Assembly (NCBI GenBank): GCA_034696485.1
Contig: JAQIWT010000601.1
Span: forward strand, 1 to 17,341
Length of the DNA stretch: 17,341 nucleotides
DNA from: Isohypsibius dastychi
Lineage: Eukaryota > Tardigrada > Eutardigrada > Parachela > Isohypsibiidae
Direction of reading: 5' to 3'
A program made the position numbers and the translations under genes. The notes below the pieces were generated by a model that saw only the letters and a list, made by a program, of their open reading frames with translations, did not search any database and was not told the DNA's origin. This document shows, piece by piece, positions 1 to 8,553 of the stretch (positions are counted from its first letter, which is position 1; every line of letters begins with the position of its first letter).

Positions 1-409
1 TCGAGAAATCCAGATCACCAGGTGTCTATGGATTTGGACCATACACACGGTGGTTCGACATTAACTGTGGACAAGCGGTCTGCAAAGGAGCGTCGACTGT
101 TTCGGATGTTTGCGTACCTGACGATCTCGATGGCGGTGGGTTGGGGACCGGGTGATGTTTTCTGGACAATGTACAATCTGGACCCTAGTGTGTAGGAATT
201 CTCACTCGCCAGCGCCACTGCTCATGTTTTGCAGCGCTGTCACTAATCCTGTGCTATACCAGACCGGAAGCAATGTGATGCGAGAAACACTGCTGCGGAT
301 AATTGGCGCATGGACTCGGGGAAATAACCATGATGTGGCGGTGGCAACAGTCGTGCTGCGCGATATTCAAGGTAATTCAAGTATCACCCGGAAGCAGAGC
401 TCCAATTAA
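1..409 (+). pseudogene. 3' fragment of a rhodopsin-class (class A) GPCR, frameshifted
   Basis: Class A GPCRs are seven-helix plasma-membrane receptors. Frame 1 (1-195) reads a basic loop end (KRSAKERRLFRMFAYL), then a hydrophobic TM6-like helix containing VGWGPGDVFWTMYNLDP, and stops at 193-195. Frame 2 continues from about 191 with CRNSHSPAPLLMF, the TM7 signature NPVLY (SAVTNPVLYQTG), then a basic helix-8-like stretch (RETLLRIIGAW), and stops at 407-409. The two frames join at a GTGTG run near 188-193 with a shift of one base. An intron there would be only about 23 nt, so a frameshift (pseudogene or sequencing error) is the simplest reading. TM1-5 would lie before the window. The ligand class is not recognisable. 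Confidence 0.55.
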
Positions 410-1122
410 CGCGACGTTGTTCGTATGTTTCATGGAGAAGAATAATTTTTGCCGTTTCAGATGGGTTTTTTGTTTGAAAGCACGGTTTTTTTCCTCGATC
501 GTTATTATTTAGAACACGCAATTTGCACGCGCTCACTAAATATTATTGGAGACTTGCATCAAACTCAGCTCTGGAAATCACAAAACGATAACCCAATAAT
601 GATAAATGCTAACTTTAGGTGATCCCCGGGTTTCGGTAAACGATTTCGAGTTGTAAGATGTCGTTTACACTGAGCTGGCTCTTCCTCGATCAAGATATGA
701 AAAACGTTTTATAGACTCGCTCTATGTGTACGCACGCTTCCGGTAGGGTGGGAAAACACTTCATTATTATTATATTATTATTACATCAATATTATATGAA
801 TTTTTTTCTACTTTAAGGCCATATATTACCTAATTCAAATTACCGAAATAGAATACGTACACACTCTAGTGAACTAATTTAAGTTTGCATCAAATTACTT
901 TCAAGATTTGACCAATAAGAGTTGCCAGTGAGTTTATGAGTTAGTTTCACATTGGTTGACCTTGAAACCAAAAACCATAAATGTGAGTTTGTCTGTGGTG
1001 TTTTCAATCTCGTATAAAAAATTCAATTGAGATCATTGCAGAGCCATGCAATCATCCAGCCTTCACAACTTTGCGCCCTTCTGACTATAAATCAAATTTT
1101 TCAACTCCGTTAAGTTTTCAAA
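410..1122. other. A+T-rich non-coding stretch
   Basis: No coding signal is visible on either strand. It contains a short TTA/ATT microsatellite (762-784) and general A+T-rich sequence leading into the first copy of the dispersed repeat. Confidence 0.5.
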
Positions 1123-1630
1123 AAATTGCTTTGCAAACCCGCTCGTTCTAATCAAGTCAGTCGGAGGCTTTGTATTCTTGTTAGTTTCATCAGCAACAAA
1201 ATATAACTGACCTCAGTTTTAAGTGGATATTAAAACTTTGTCCTTGAATTCACTGACTTTCATTTGATCTTCAAAATGGAACCCCGTTTGATTGAGTTTG
1301 AAATTCCGGTTGCCCACAAATCCTTTCCAAAAGCATATCAAATGTAGATAGATTTACGGTCAATCTAATGCAATTATTTTACTGTGATTGCATGACTGAG
1401 TAAAAAAATGATGGTTGGCAGAAATTGTAGATTTTTCTTTCTTGTGACCTTGGGTTTTTGATCGTTAACTAATTCCAGTATGGTTATTGCAAAAATCCGC
1501 TCGACCCGATCCAATCAATTTTGTGGCCCTATTGAATGACCTATAGCTCCTAATTTTAGGTTAAGTATTCGCAAAAGTAAGCTCGAAATGAAGCCTAAAG
1601 GCCTTTACCGCTATTAACCAGTCTCCAAGA
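1123..1630 (+). repeat. Dispersed repeat R1, copy a
   Basis: It starts with an AAATTGCTTTGCAAACCCGC-type sequence and a following CGGAGGCTTTG. It ends with AAGCCTAAAGGC, then TTTACCGCTATTAACCAG, then TCTCCAAGA. The same start and end occur in copies b (1631-2440) and d (6177-6755). It is directly abutted by copy b, so the two are in tandem. Identity is only moderate, which indicates an old element. No ORF was recognised, so it is probably a non-autonomous transposon or satellite-like unit. Confidence 0.6.
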
Positions 1631-2440
1631 AAATTGCTTTGCAACCCGCTGGTGTTACTCACAGCGACCGGATGCTTCCCAATCATTATACACGAAACTG
1701 GATATTTTTACATATTAATCCGTAAATATTGTTTGAATTTGAATTTGTCACTAACATCGAAGCTTTTTTACTTTCTGTTTGGACGCATACCGATCAATCC
1801 AGGTGGAACACTTGAATTTATTGAAAAGGTCTTCACTTTTTCAATGAAGTTTTCAATAAATTGAAAAAGTGAAGACCTTTTCAATTGAAAATTTAGGTCC
1901 CCATAAGCTGCCCTCTAATACGTTGCTAGCTAAAGTTCAACCCAAAGTTTCCCGAAATCATTAATTAAAGCTGAAATATAAAATCAGTAAACTCTCAAAA
2001 TAGACCCAAAAGTTGGTCGAATGTAGCCCGGGTCTGGATCAATCTGACAAAATGAATTACGTTCAAATATTCGGGGTAGGTCAAAAATGTTATTTGGCGA
2101 AAAACCATGCAAATTTTTGCTGGTGACCTTCAGTGTTTACCGAATTGTAAATTTCCGACTCATGACTTCCAAGTTCCCTCCGACAGAATGTGATGGATTT
2201 TCAAGCCCTATCTTTCAAGCTATCCCACATAATTTTAGGTCAAGTATTGACTTTTGTAGAAAAAGCAACTCTCGAGCCGAAGCCTTAAGGCTTTTAACGC
2301 TATTGACCAGTCTCCAAGAAATAATAAAATAAATAAACATAGCGGTCAAACTGAAGGTCAGTTTCAAAAAAGCCTCTAGAAAATATGTGTATATCGCGGT
2401 CACACTGAAGGTCATTGTTAAAAAGCCTCCGGAAAATGTT
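1631..2440 (+). repeat. Dispersed repeat R1, copy b with duplicated tail
   Basis: The start (AAATTGCTTTGCAACCCGCT) matches copies a and d. Interior landmarks shared with copy d are CATAAG followed by a CCTCTAATAC-type segment, AGACCCAAAAGTTG and GCTGGTGACCTT. The AAGCCTTAAGGCTTTTA palindrome and CCAGTCTCCAAGAA lie at 2280-2320. The tail then occurs twice in tandem (about 2336-2383 and 2393-2440), each as GCGGTCA-CTGAAGGTCA followed by AAAAGCCTC. The tail's AAAAGCCTCCGG is the reverse complement of the CCGGAGGCTTT near the 5' end of copy d, so the unit probably carries terminal inverted repeats. Confidence 0.6.
1820..1885. repeat. Perfect 24-25-bp inverted repeat (hairpin)
   Basis: The left arm 1821-1844 (starting TTGAAAAGGTCTTCAC) is exactly reverse-complementary to 1861-1884, with one further A-T pair at 1820/1885 and a 16-nt A+T-rich spacer. 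It lies inside R1 copy b but has no counterpart in copy d at the equivalent place, so it looks like a later insertion or local inversion. Confidence 0.85.
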
Positions 2441-2467
2441 ACTTGCTACCGTTTCAACCAGAATTAT

Positions 2468-2660
2468 TGAAATTTCCTGCTGGTGACCTTCACTCTTTCG
2501 CACTCTAAAAATCTGTTTAGCATGTAATCAAATATTACCTTTACTAGTCATGACTCATGTTCTTGGTGGTGAGTCATTTCAGCTCTTCTGTATAGTTTTA
2601 CCTTAATTACAGCAAAAAAAGTATTTTTTGAAATCTAGCCTAAAGGCTCTTACATTATAA
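2468..2660 (+). repeat. Dispersed repeat R1, partial copy c
   Basis: CTGCTGGTGACCTTCA near 2478 and AGCCTAAAGGCTCTTACA near 2636 match the interior and 3' landmarks of copies b and d, in the same order and orientation, with the middle shortened. Confidence 0.45.
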
Positions 2661-2700
2661 ATTTAGTTCCCCATTAAACCACAACGATAATAAAGTCATT

Positions 2701-3045
2701 TCAAGACCAAAAAAATGTAAAAACCCCACCAGAATACTGTATAACCGAATTCTTAAATGGCAAGCTTTTACTGACGTCTAGATGTACAACTATCAACAAT
2801 AAATCATCCTCATTCATCTCGAAGCTCTTCGTCATTCTGTCGAAGTGCTTGGTTCCCTGCGATATCGGAATCACGCCGACAGAATGACAATCAAGTTCAA
2901 AATAACCTTCAGTGTACGGACTGTTAGTATATCTGAAAACTGGCATTTTCCCAAGCTTCATCGCCACACTTCGCTGTACCCATACTAAAAGAAAATTGTT
3001 TTTATTTTTGTTTGAGTTTCGACGATAATATTCACGTTTAAACAT
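2701..3045 (-). CDS. Unrecognised 114-codon ORF
   Basis: The product is not recognised. The ORF starts with ATG (3045-3043) in a reasonable context (CAG before ATG) and runs to a stop at 2701. The N-terminus is basic and Asn/Lys-rich (RREYY-like, NKNKNN). It is followed by a mixed segment with VWVQRSVAMKLGKMPVFRY, ELDCHSVGVIPISQGTKHF and an acidic/hydrophobic patch NEDDLLLIVVHLD. A possible splice donor (GTCAGT) follows that patch, so the last 15 codons could be intronic. There is no signal peptide and no known domain by eye. It could be a short gene, one exon of a larger gene, or a chance ORF. Confidence 0.25.
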   Translation of the reverse strand: MFKREYYRRNSNKNKNNFLLVWVQRSVAMKLGKMPVFRYTNSPYTEGYFELDCHSVGVIPISQGTKHFDRMTKSFEMNEDDLLLIVVHLDVSKSLPFKNSVIQYSGGVFTFFWS

Positions 3046-3408
3046 CTGTCGCTTTCTTCAAGTCAACAATGCAACGAACGGCGTGCAAGTTTATTGTTCT
3101 ACTTATGAGCTCGTTTAAAACGTAAGTGGTGGTTAAGTGGTCGCTGAGAGAACGAGCTATTGTTCAGAAGATGTGTGCTCATTGTACCGTGATTTCATGT
3201 AATCATTTTTAACGAAGTTTCCATTATCTCCAAGCACGTTACGGTTCGGCCTTGATCATTTAGGTGACTAATGTTTTGTTCAATGGCTGTAGACATCTTG
3301 ATATTTTTTTAAAAATATCTTTTAAATGATGCTCGTCCGTTGAGAAACTTTAAAAGAATTTTGTCAGCTTCAAGCTTACGGCTTCTCCGAATTATTTTCC
3401 GGCTCACG

Positions 3409-3885
3409 ATGCTGCTTCTGCTCTCCACGTTTATCGTTATCGGCGCACTGCTTCCTTCACCTGTCGAACCGCTCGGTGCAAGGCCATTTCAGGAATATCG
3501 ACCGGCACATTGCAGTACCCTGACCCGTTTAGCCGAGCTCAACTGCCCTTGCAAGCTGAAAGGTGAACACTGTATCGAAGGCTCAAATTCAATCTGTAAT
3601 TCCGCCGGATTCTGCAAATGTCCTCCAAGCTCCCCGTTCGCCAGCGCTAGGGGGCGATGTCTGAATACGTTCGCCTTCGTCGGTCTCGTTACCGACGCCA
3701 ATGATGACCCCGTCCAAGGCGTGACTGTAACCATTACCGACACAACTACCGGACTGGTCTTCGCGACCCTAGTTAGTGACGCCAATGGTGAATTTAGGGG
3801 CATCATACCGGCCGGCGAATATTTATTCGAAATCCCCGATGATACTCAGTTTCTTGCTATAATAGATGTTCAAAACAACAGTTAA
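3409..3885 (+). CDS. Predicted secreted protein: eight-cysteine module plus carboxypeptidase-regulatory-like domain
   Basis: From the ATG at 3409 this is 158 residues. Residues 1-24 look like a signal peptide (MLLLLSTFIVIGALLPS, then a likely cut near LGA/RPF). Residues 35-84 hold eight cysteines spaced C-x10-C-x-C-x6-C-x7-C-x5-C-x-C-x12-C, resembling EB/EGF-like modules. Residues about 89-145 read GLVTDANDDPVQGVTVTITD, then VSDANGEFRGI and PAGEYLFEI. That is the pattern of a carboxypeptidase-regulatory-like/Cna-B-type beta-sandwich (GxVTDxxGxPVxGVxVT ... TDxxGxF ... LxPGxYxxxI). The protein is probably extracellular, and its partner is unknown. The frame stays open upstream to 3340 (basic, hydrophobic), so an upstream exon or a signal-anchor N-terminus is possible. 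A short out-of-frame uORF (ATG ATG, 3326-3343) precedes it. No intron is needed. Confidence 0.6.
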   Translation: MLLLLSTFIVIGALLPSPVEPLGARPFQEYRPAHCSTLTRLAELNCPCKLKGEHCIEGSNSICNSAGFCKCPPSSPFASARGRCLNTFAFVGLVTDANDDPVQGVTVTITDTTTGLVFATLVSDANGEFRGIIPAGEYLFEIPDDTQFLAIIDVQNNS

Positions 3886-3925
3886 TTTTCTTGCCAGTTT
3901 TAAAGGAGAATTTTGGTTGCTCATG

Positions 3926-4193
3926 CTGCGTTATCAACTAGATATCGTCAAATTTTGTTCGTGTAGTCTGACTCAGTGTTTGCATGATAAACCAAACACA
4001 TGGGCTCGTCCGAGAAAAAACCTTAAACGTTGCCGCTTTTAGTGGCTAGACTAACTCCTGCTTACTTAGAAAATCTCGTAGCGTCTAGGAGCAACATCTC
4101 GCATCATGCATCATAATACTAGTTGTCGTGAAATCGTGTCTAAAGAGTCGTTAAAGTCGGAAGACTTTCTGGGCGATCGAAAACGTGCGCTTC
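3926..4193 (+). repeat. Dispersed repeat R2, copy 1
   Basis: About 268 bp that recur at 6836-7084 in the same orientation. Shared landmarks, in order, are CTGC-TTATCAACT, CTGACTCA-TGT-TGCAT, AAACCAAACA, CTCCTG-T, CTCGTAGC, GAGCAACATCT, GTCGTGAAATCGTG and GAAGACTTTCTGGGCG followed by TCGAAAACGTGCGCTTC. It begins 40 nt after the stop codon of the secreted-protein gene, so it may supply that gene's 3' UTR. Confidence 0.8.
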
Positions 4194-4570
4194 ACATCAT
4201 GTTTGGGCGAATCATATATGTTTTCGTCAGACAGAATGCGATTCGCTGCTATACCATATCATTTCAATCCAAAGCAAATAAAGTGAATAGCTCATAATTC
4301 AAAATTGAGCAACAACTTGCGTAGGTAGGGGCCAGTGGACAGAAGCTCAAACCTACAGTTTGGGTTAACCATTCATCCTCCGCCCACTCTTGCCGTTCGA
4401 GCCTGCGCCCAGCAAAATTTCACTCTCTTCGTTCTTGATTTTCTTTTCCTCCTTAGACTCCTTCTTTTCTTCTGTCTCACCTTTCCTTTGATCGCCGTGC
4501 ATTATTCTAAATAGCATCTGTTATTCTTATGTATACTTGGGGAAATATGGATTTCGTCCAGGGAGAAAAT
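4194..4570. other. Non-coding spacer with pyrimidine-rich tract
   Basis: No gene recognised. About 4421-4490 is strongly pyrimidine-rich on the plus strand (repeated TTCTTTTC/CTCC units). Confidence 0.4.
4277..4282 (+). terminator. Possible poly(A) signal AATAAA
   Basis: Canonical AATAAA about 390 nt after the stop codon of the 3409-3885 gene. No closer consensus hexamer was noted, and such hexamers are common by chance in A+T-rich DNA. Confidence 0.25.
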
Positions 4571-5090
4571 ATGATTGCCTGCTCACTTGAGGCTGTGAGA
4601 TCAGGCAAAAATGTCCCAATCGCATGCTGGGTTGGTTTGTGGAATTTCACAGACAACACTTGGCCGCAGATTATTCGGCACGTCAACGAAAATGGGAAGG
4701 AGATTTAAATTTCACCTGAGGAGGAAGTCAAGCTCGAGGAAGTTAGCAAGTCTTGTGGAAAATAGGGAATTCCACACATTCGAAGACGAATTCGGCATTT
4801 GAATATCACAGCTGGAAAATGAAAGGTTCGTTTTGTTGGGAGATTTCAATGTACGTTGAGTAAACTGAATATATGTGGGTTTGAAGGAGCTGAGCTTCAC
4901 AAATAAGTGGTTCAAATATTTGTTCAAGCGCCATCCTAAAATATCATGGAGAAGATGACCGGAAGTGACCAGAAAGTTATGTGTGGATGGATTAAGAATA
5001 CTGCGAATGCTTATGTCGAGAAGCTGTACCAGCTTCGGGATGATTGTTATGTTAATTCTGAAGGAATCTTAACGATTGCTGTCTTTCTTA
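4571..5090 (+). pseudogene. Broken pogo/Tigger-type transposase (psq helix-turn-helix, CENP-B-like DNA-binding half)
   Basis: Pogo-superfamily transposases carry an N-terminal psq-type helix-turn-helix, a CENP-B-like second DNA-binding domain and a DDE catalytic core. Here the pieces lie in order but in changing frames. ACSLEAVRSGK (frame from 4571) continues one frame over as MSQSHAGLVCGISQTTLGRR, the recognition helix, and the shift falls in an A5 run at 4607-4611. A third frame gives SPEEEVKLEEVSKSCGK with a stop. At 4878 comes FTNKWFKYLFKRHPKISW, the CENP-B-like WFxxFxKRHPxLS motif. At about 5005 comes NAYVEKLYQLRDD, then CYVNSEGILTI where the first catalytic motif (NVDETGI-like) would sit without its Asp. 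The catalytic core is missing. It is a dead DNA transposon fragment. Confidence 0.65.
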
Positions 5091-5724
5091 GTCGACCTAA
5101 CTTCCGGTGTGATGAGCACATTTCCAAATTTCATCATTCACGTTTACTGGTTCGATGGGATTTGATGTCTTGAAAACCAGACATTTGCTTTTCTTGTTCT
5201 GTCATTTTTCACTTGTTCTCGCATCATTGAATTCTTATGTATTTGATCTATAACCAACATATCGGCATGTGAGTTCAGTGCAAATTTCGCGTAGGTTTGT
5301 GGTGAGTTTTCCGGATTTCCCCTCAGTCGATTTATGCAAGTTGTTGCTGAATTTTGACTTATAAGCTATTCACTTTACTTGCTTTGGATTGTAGTTTAAG
5401 GTTCAAAATTGAACCTTAGTGTCCAGCTAATTAATTACGTTATTACATCTTTACATTAAAGTGCTAACGTTCGTACGTCACACTGATTGTCTTGAGTGGT
5501 TGGCTTTTGCGCAGCTACAAATACATGTTCGCCCCCCCGCACCGTTCTGTTCAGTGTGCTCACCGAACCGAGTAAAACGTTGATTGACTGATGGATTGAT
5601 TTGTGCATCTACCGCAACGGCGAGACCCCGGCACTTTCTCTCCCAACGCACTTTGGCCCAACTCCCAAACATGCTACCTATCGGGAGGAAAATAATCACA
5701 GGGGCCTCCGGTTCGCCTATCAGT
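5091..5724. other. No recognised gene; small palindrome
   Basis: Only a 20-bp palindrome at 5398-5417 (AAGGTTCAA, AA, TTGAACCTT) and a C-rich patch near 5530 stand out. The right part probably belongs to the same GC-rich element as the minisatellite that follows. Confidence 0.4.
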
Positions 5725-5986
5725 CCGAAGGTTTCCCTGCCCCCTACCGGTTGAAAAACTCAACCATCCGAAGGGTTTCCCCCTTTCCGGTGGAACAACC
5801 GACAATCCGAAGGGTTCGCACCTTCCGGTAGAACACTTAACAACCCGAAGGGGTCCCCCCCCCTTTACCTTTCGGTGGATCATCTTACAGTCCGAAGGTT
5901 CCCCCCCCCCCTTCCCGTGGATCAGCTCACAATCCGAAGGATTCCCCCCTTCCGGAGAACACCTCAGAGTCCGAAGGGTCTGACAG
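5725..5986 (+). repeat. GC-rich minisatellite, about six units of 37-47 bp
   Basis: Units begin with CCGAAGG at 5725, 5768, 5807, 5845, 5892, 5934 and 5971. Each is followed by a C-run, CTTTCCGGTGGAA-like sequence and a CTCACAAT-like end. Unit length varies mostly through the C-runs, some of 10 or more C. Arrays like this are typical of the body of non-autonomous Helitrons, and a Helitron-like 3' end follows at 6066. Confidence 0.85.
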
Positions 5987-6038
5987 TTTGAGTGTAGCAG
6001 CCTAGCACTCAGAGTGAATTTTTGATATCGGCAGATTT

Positions 6039-6066
6039 CTGCGCGTAGCGCGGAGCACGCTGCTAG
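6039..6066 (+). mobile_element. Helitron-like 3' terminus (short hairpin then CTAG|T)
   Basis: A GC-rich hairpin (CGCG 6042-6045, loop TAG, CGCG 6049-6052, with outer C-G and T-A pairs across one mismatch) is followed seven nt after its outer arm by CTAG (6063-6066) and then T. Helitrons end in CTRR just after such a hairpin and insert between A and T. No transposase (Rep/helicase) was seen and the 5' TC end was not located, so this would be a non-autonomous copy that probably includes the minisatellite. Confidence 0.55.
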
Positions 6067-6176
6067 TTATTAATTACACCCCTCATATCTTTGGTTTCGA
6101 AATCGTAATCGCCATGTCGCCCTCTGTAATAGTCTCATCGAAAAAATTTCTCGTCTAACTCCACCGAAGTCAACAT

Positions 6177-6755
6177 AAAAATTGCTTATGCAACCCGCTC
6201 ATTTTATTCACGTCAACCGGAGGCTTTCTAATTTCTCTTGATTATGAAACATTGGAATTATTCTTCCCCGGTACGGTCGATCACTGAGAACTCTTGTGTC
6301 GCCATAAGTTGACCTCTAATACATTGCCAGTTGAAAACACCTTAACCAAGAATTCAATCATAAAATCGGTATTCATTCCAAACAGACCCAAAAGTTGATC
6401 AAATGAAGGCAAGTTTCAGATTTATTAAACAAGATAAATTTCATTGAAATATTCCTGGTAGATCAAAAGTTGTTTTTGACAAAATGGCGAGCAAGTTTTT
6501 TGCTGGTGACCTTGAGTTTTTTGGCGATTGCAAATTTTACAGCAAACATTTCAAGATTTCCTTGGACGAAAGTTTATAATTTTTCATGCCGGACCTTTTA
6601 AGCTATAACCTGAAGTATTTGATCCAGTACTTAGGAAGATCACTTCTCGAAATCATGCCTAAAGGCTTTTACCGCTATACACCAGTCTCCAAGAAAAGTA
6701 TATTAAATAGCGGTCACGCTGAAGGTCAGCCGAAGAAAAGCCTCCGGAAAACATG
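6177..6755 (+). repeat. Dispersed repeat R1, copy d
   Basis: Starts AAAATTGCTTATGCAACCCG with CAACCGGAGGCTTTC, and continues through AGACCCAAAAGTTGAT, TTTGCTGGTGACCTTGAG and GCCTAAAGGCTTTTACCGCT. It ends AGTCTCCAAGAA, GCGGTCACGCTGAAGGTCAG and AAAAGCCTCCGGAAAAC. Order and spacing follow copy b, with a single tail instead of two. Confidence 0.65.
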
Positions 6756-6835
6756 GTAGAAAAAATATGGTGCATCATGAACTCTTATTACTCCAGACCT
6801 AGTTGCAAGAAAGCTCCCCTCACCCTCCCCCCCCC

Positions 6836-7084
6836 CTGCATTATCAACTGAATGTCGTCAAGTTTTACTCGTGTTTTCTGACTCACTGTCTGCATTGTAA
6901 ACCAAACATGGTCTCCTCCGAAGAAAAACCTTAACGTTCCATTTACTAGTAAGATCAACTCCTGTTCATACCTCGTAGCCCCTAAGAGCAACATCTTGCA
7001 TCAAAACTTAAGTCGTCGTGAAATCGTGCTAAAAAAGTCGTGAAAAGTTGGAAGACTTTCTGGGCGCTCGAAAACGTGCGCTTC
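6836..7084 (+). repeat. Dispersed repeat R2, copy 2
   Basis: Second copy of the 3926-4193 repeat, same orientation, with several short deletions. It is preceded directly by a C10-type run. Similarity stops sharply after GTGCGCTTC (7084). No gene lies in front of this copy, unlike copy 1. Confidence 0.8.
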
Positions 7085-7924
7085 GTTGCTGGTAATTCTT
7101 CCGGTGTACAATATATCATACCATGAGAACTGGCAAGCTTGACCCGCCAAGGCGTCAAAATCCGCTAAGGCAGGAAATTTGATTCTCCAAACCGTTGAAA
7201 ACGTTAGCAATCCAGCTTGATTTAGGGGATGATGTATATCAACTGGACTGCGATCCTGTTGAGTGAGTTCTCTCCGAGTATGTGATGTCACTGTATCGCG
7301 ATACAATGCAGTGCTCTTTGCGATAATTTATTGAATAATTATCGGCACGTTTCTCATCACCCCGCTGGAATAAAAATGTCCCTGTTCTCTGCTGCTGGTA
7401 CAGGATCCTACAACTGACTACGCGAATATCACTATCGCAGCTCACTGACCAGGGTTGGTCTTGGCCAGGAAACACCAATAACTGTTCATTACACAAGCGT
7501 ATCACACTATGTTGTCATTCACATACAGAACCTCTGAGAAATAATTCTTCATTGTGGTTTACTGGACGTTACTCCAGTGTTCCGAACATTCGAGGTTGTG
7601 TTTGTTTTCTGCTTGAGCGGATGTCCAGCTAGGGTTCTGATGGTGCTGTTGATTCAATTAAACAGTGATTACTTCTTCAATTTGTTGTGCTTGAGTCATT
7701 AGTTTTTGCTTTTGATTATTGATTAAATTGACGACCAGTTGGCATTAGACTGAACAGTTTATGGTGCATATCCGATAGTTGGATTCGATATGACTGCGAA
7801 ATGCATGCTATGTCCAAATCACCAGCCAGATCGCAAACAGAATGCATCGCGGGTCAAATCGTCCCAGCTGGGGTGTTACGGAACATCATGTCCGATGACG
7901 ATCTGGTGAACAACGCACACATAC
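7085..7924. other. No recognised gene
   Basis: Open frames exist on both strands, but none shows a domain or convincing splice pattern. Downstream exons of the receptor gene (kinase-homology or cyclase domain) were looked for here on the minus strand and not found. Confidence 0.4.
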
Positions 7925-8064
7925 GAATTGTACAAGTCAGTCGTCATAATCTGAAAGTCTTCGTGTTTGACAAAAAAAAGATTCATTACATTCCCAGAAT
8001 ATCTTTCAATATTGACTTGCAAATCAGACATTTCGGGTGCTGCGAAAACATTTCCCTGTAAGAC
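7925..8064 (-). pseudogene. Kinase-homology-like segment downstream of the receptor gene
   Basis: Between a possible acceptor (ends AACAG, just above 8064) and a strong donor (GTATGT, at 7924) the minus strand reads an open segment. It contains EMSDLQVNIERYSGNVM, FFVKHEDFQI and TTDLYNS. The order glycine-bearing strand, V-K, then helix resembles the start of the kinase-homology domain of receptor guanylate cyclases. It partly mirrors the tail segment at 8553-8482 (VVVIKVHQNFNV). It may be a remnant or duplicated exon, and the resemblance is weak. Confidence 0.25.
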
Positions 8065-8291
8065 CTGTTTATGCATAAACATTCAACCGCAGTCAAAGGT
8101 CGACATATGATGAATGTTCCATTCTCCACCGCCATGAACCATTTGGACATGGACATGGACAACTTCTCGTCGGTTGTGGTAGAGTCAGATCAAGTACAGA
8201 TATCCTTGCGTTCGTCAATACAGATCGAACAGAAAGTGATATCTCAATCAAAACAGCAAATGTTGTGTTCAAAGAACTTGTGGAATAATCA

Positions 8292-8297
8292 TTTATT
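8292..8297 (-). terminator. Possible poly(A) signal for the receptor gene
   Basis: AATAAA on the minus strand, about 185 nt after the TGA at 8484-8482. The position suits a short 3' UTR and supports the short-tail model of the receptor. Confidence 0.4.
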
Positions 8298-8481
8298 TTC
8301 CGCTCATTTGAAAATTCTTGACATGTAGTCTATTGCAAATATTGGTGATATCGCTCGCGCATAGATTGGCGAAGTCGATGATTTATATATTATAAAAACA
8401 TGCACTTGTTATCAACTGAAACACGGTCCACAAATAATCTGAATTTCTGAGTATTTGACCGACACATCCTACTCATTTCGC

Positions 8482-8553
8482 TCAAAACATCCACCTTCTT
8501 GCAACATTGAAATTCTGGTGTACTTTAATAACCACCACATTGACCGCACGCGC
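8482..8553 (-). CDS. Receptor exon 13, short cytoplasmic tail (tentative)
   Basis: Acceptor AATTTCCAG in phase 0 with exon 12. It encodes 23 residues including VVVIKVHQNFNVARR, then TGA at 8484-8482. Two bases out of register, the reading continues as KKVDVLSEMSRMCR, so a frameshift may have ended a kinase-homology domain here. Confidence 0.4.
   Translation of the reverse strand, partial: ARAVNVVVIKVHQNFNVARRWMF

Noticed and set aside
1820-1885. Rho-independent terminator
   Set aside because: The context is eukaryotic, the stem is A+T-rich and no gene ends there.
5601-5883. Open frames on both strands across the minisatellite
   Set aside because: They are repeat translations (Arg/Pro/Gly-rich) without start context or motif.
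3926-7084. LTR retrotransposon bounded by the R2 repeats
   Set aside because: There is no primer-binding site, polypurine tract, gag/pol coding sequence or target duplication, and the interior is a mix of unrelated elements.
7801-8328. Two plus-strand open frames of 85-86 codons
   Set aside because: They have no domain or splice support and lie antisense to the segment downstream of the receptor gene.
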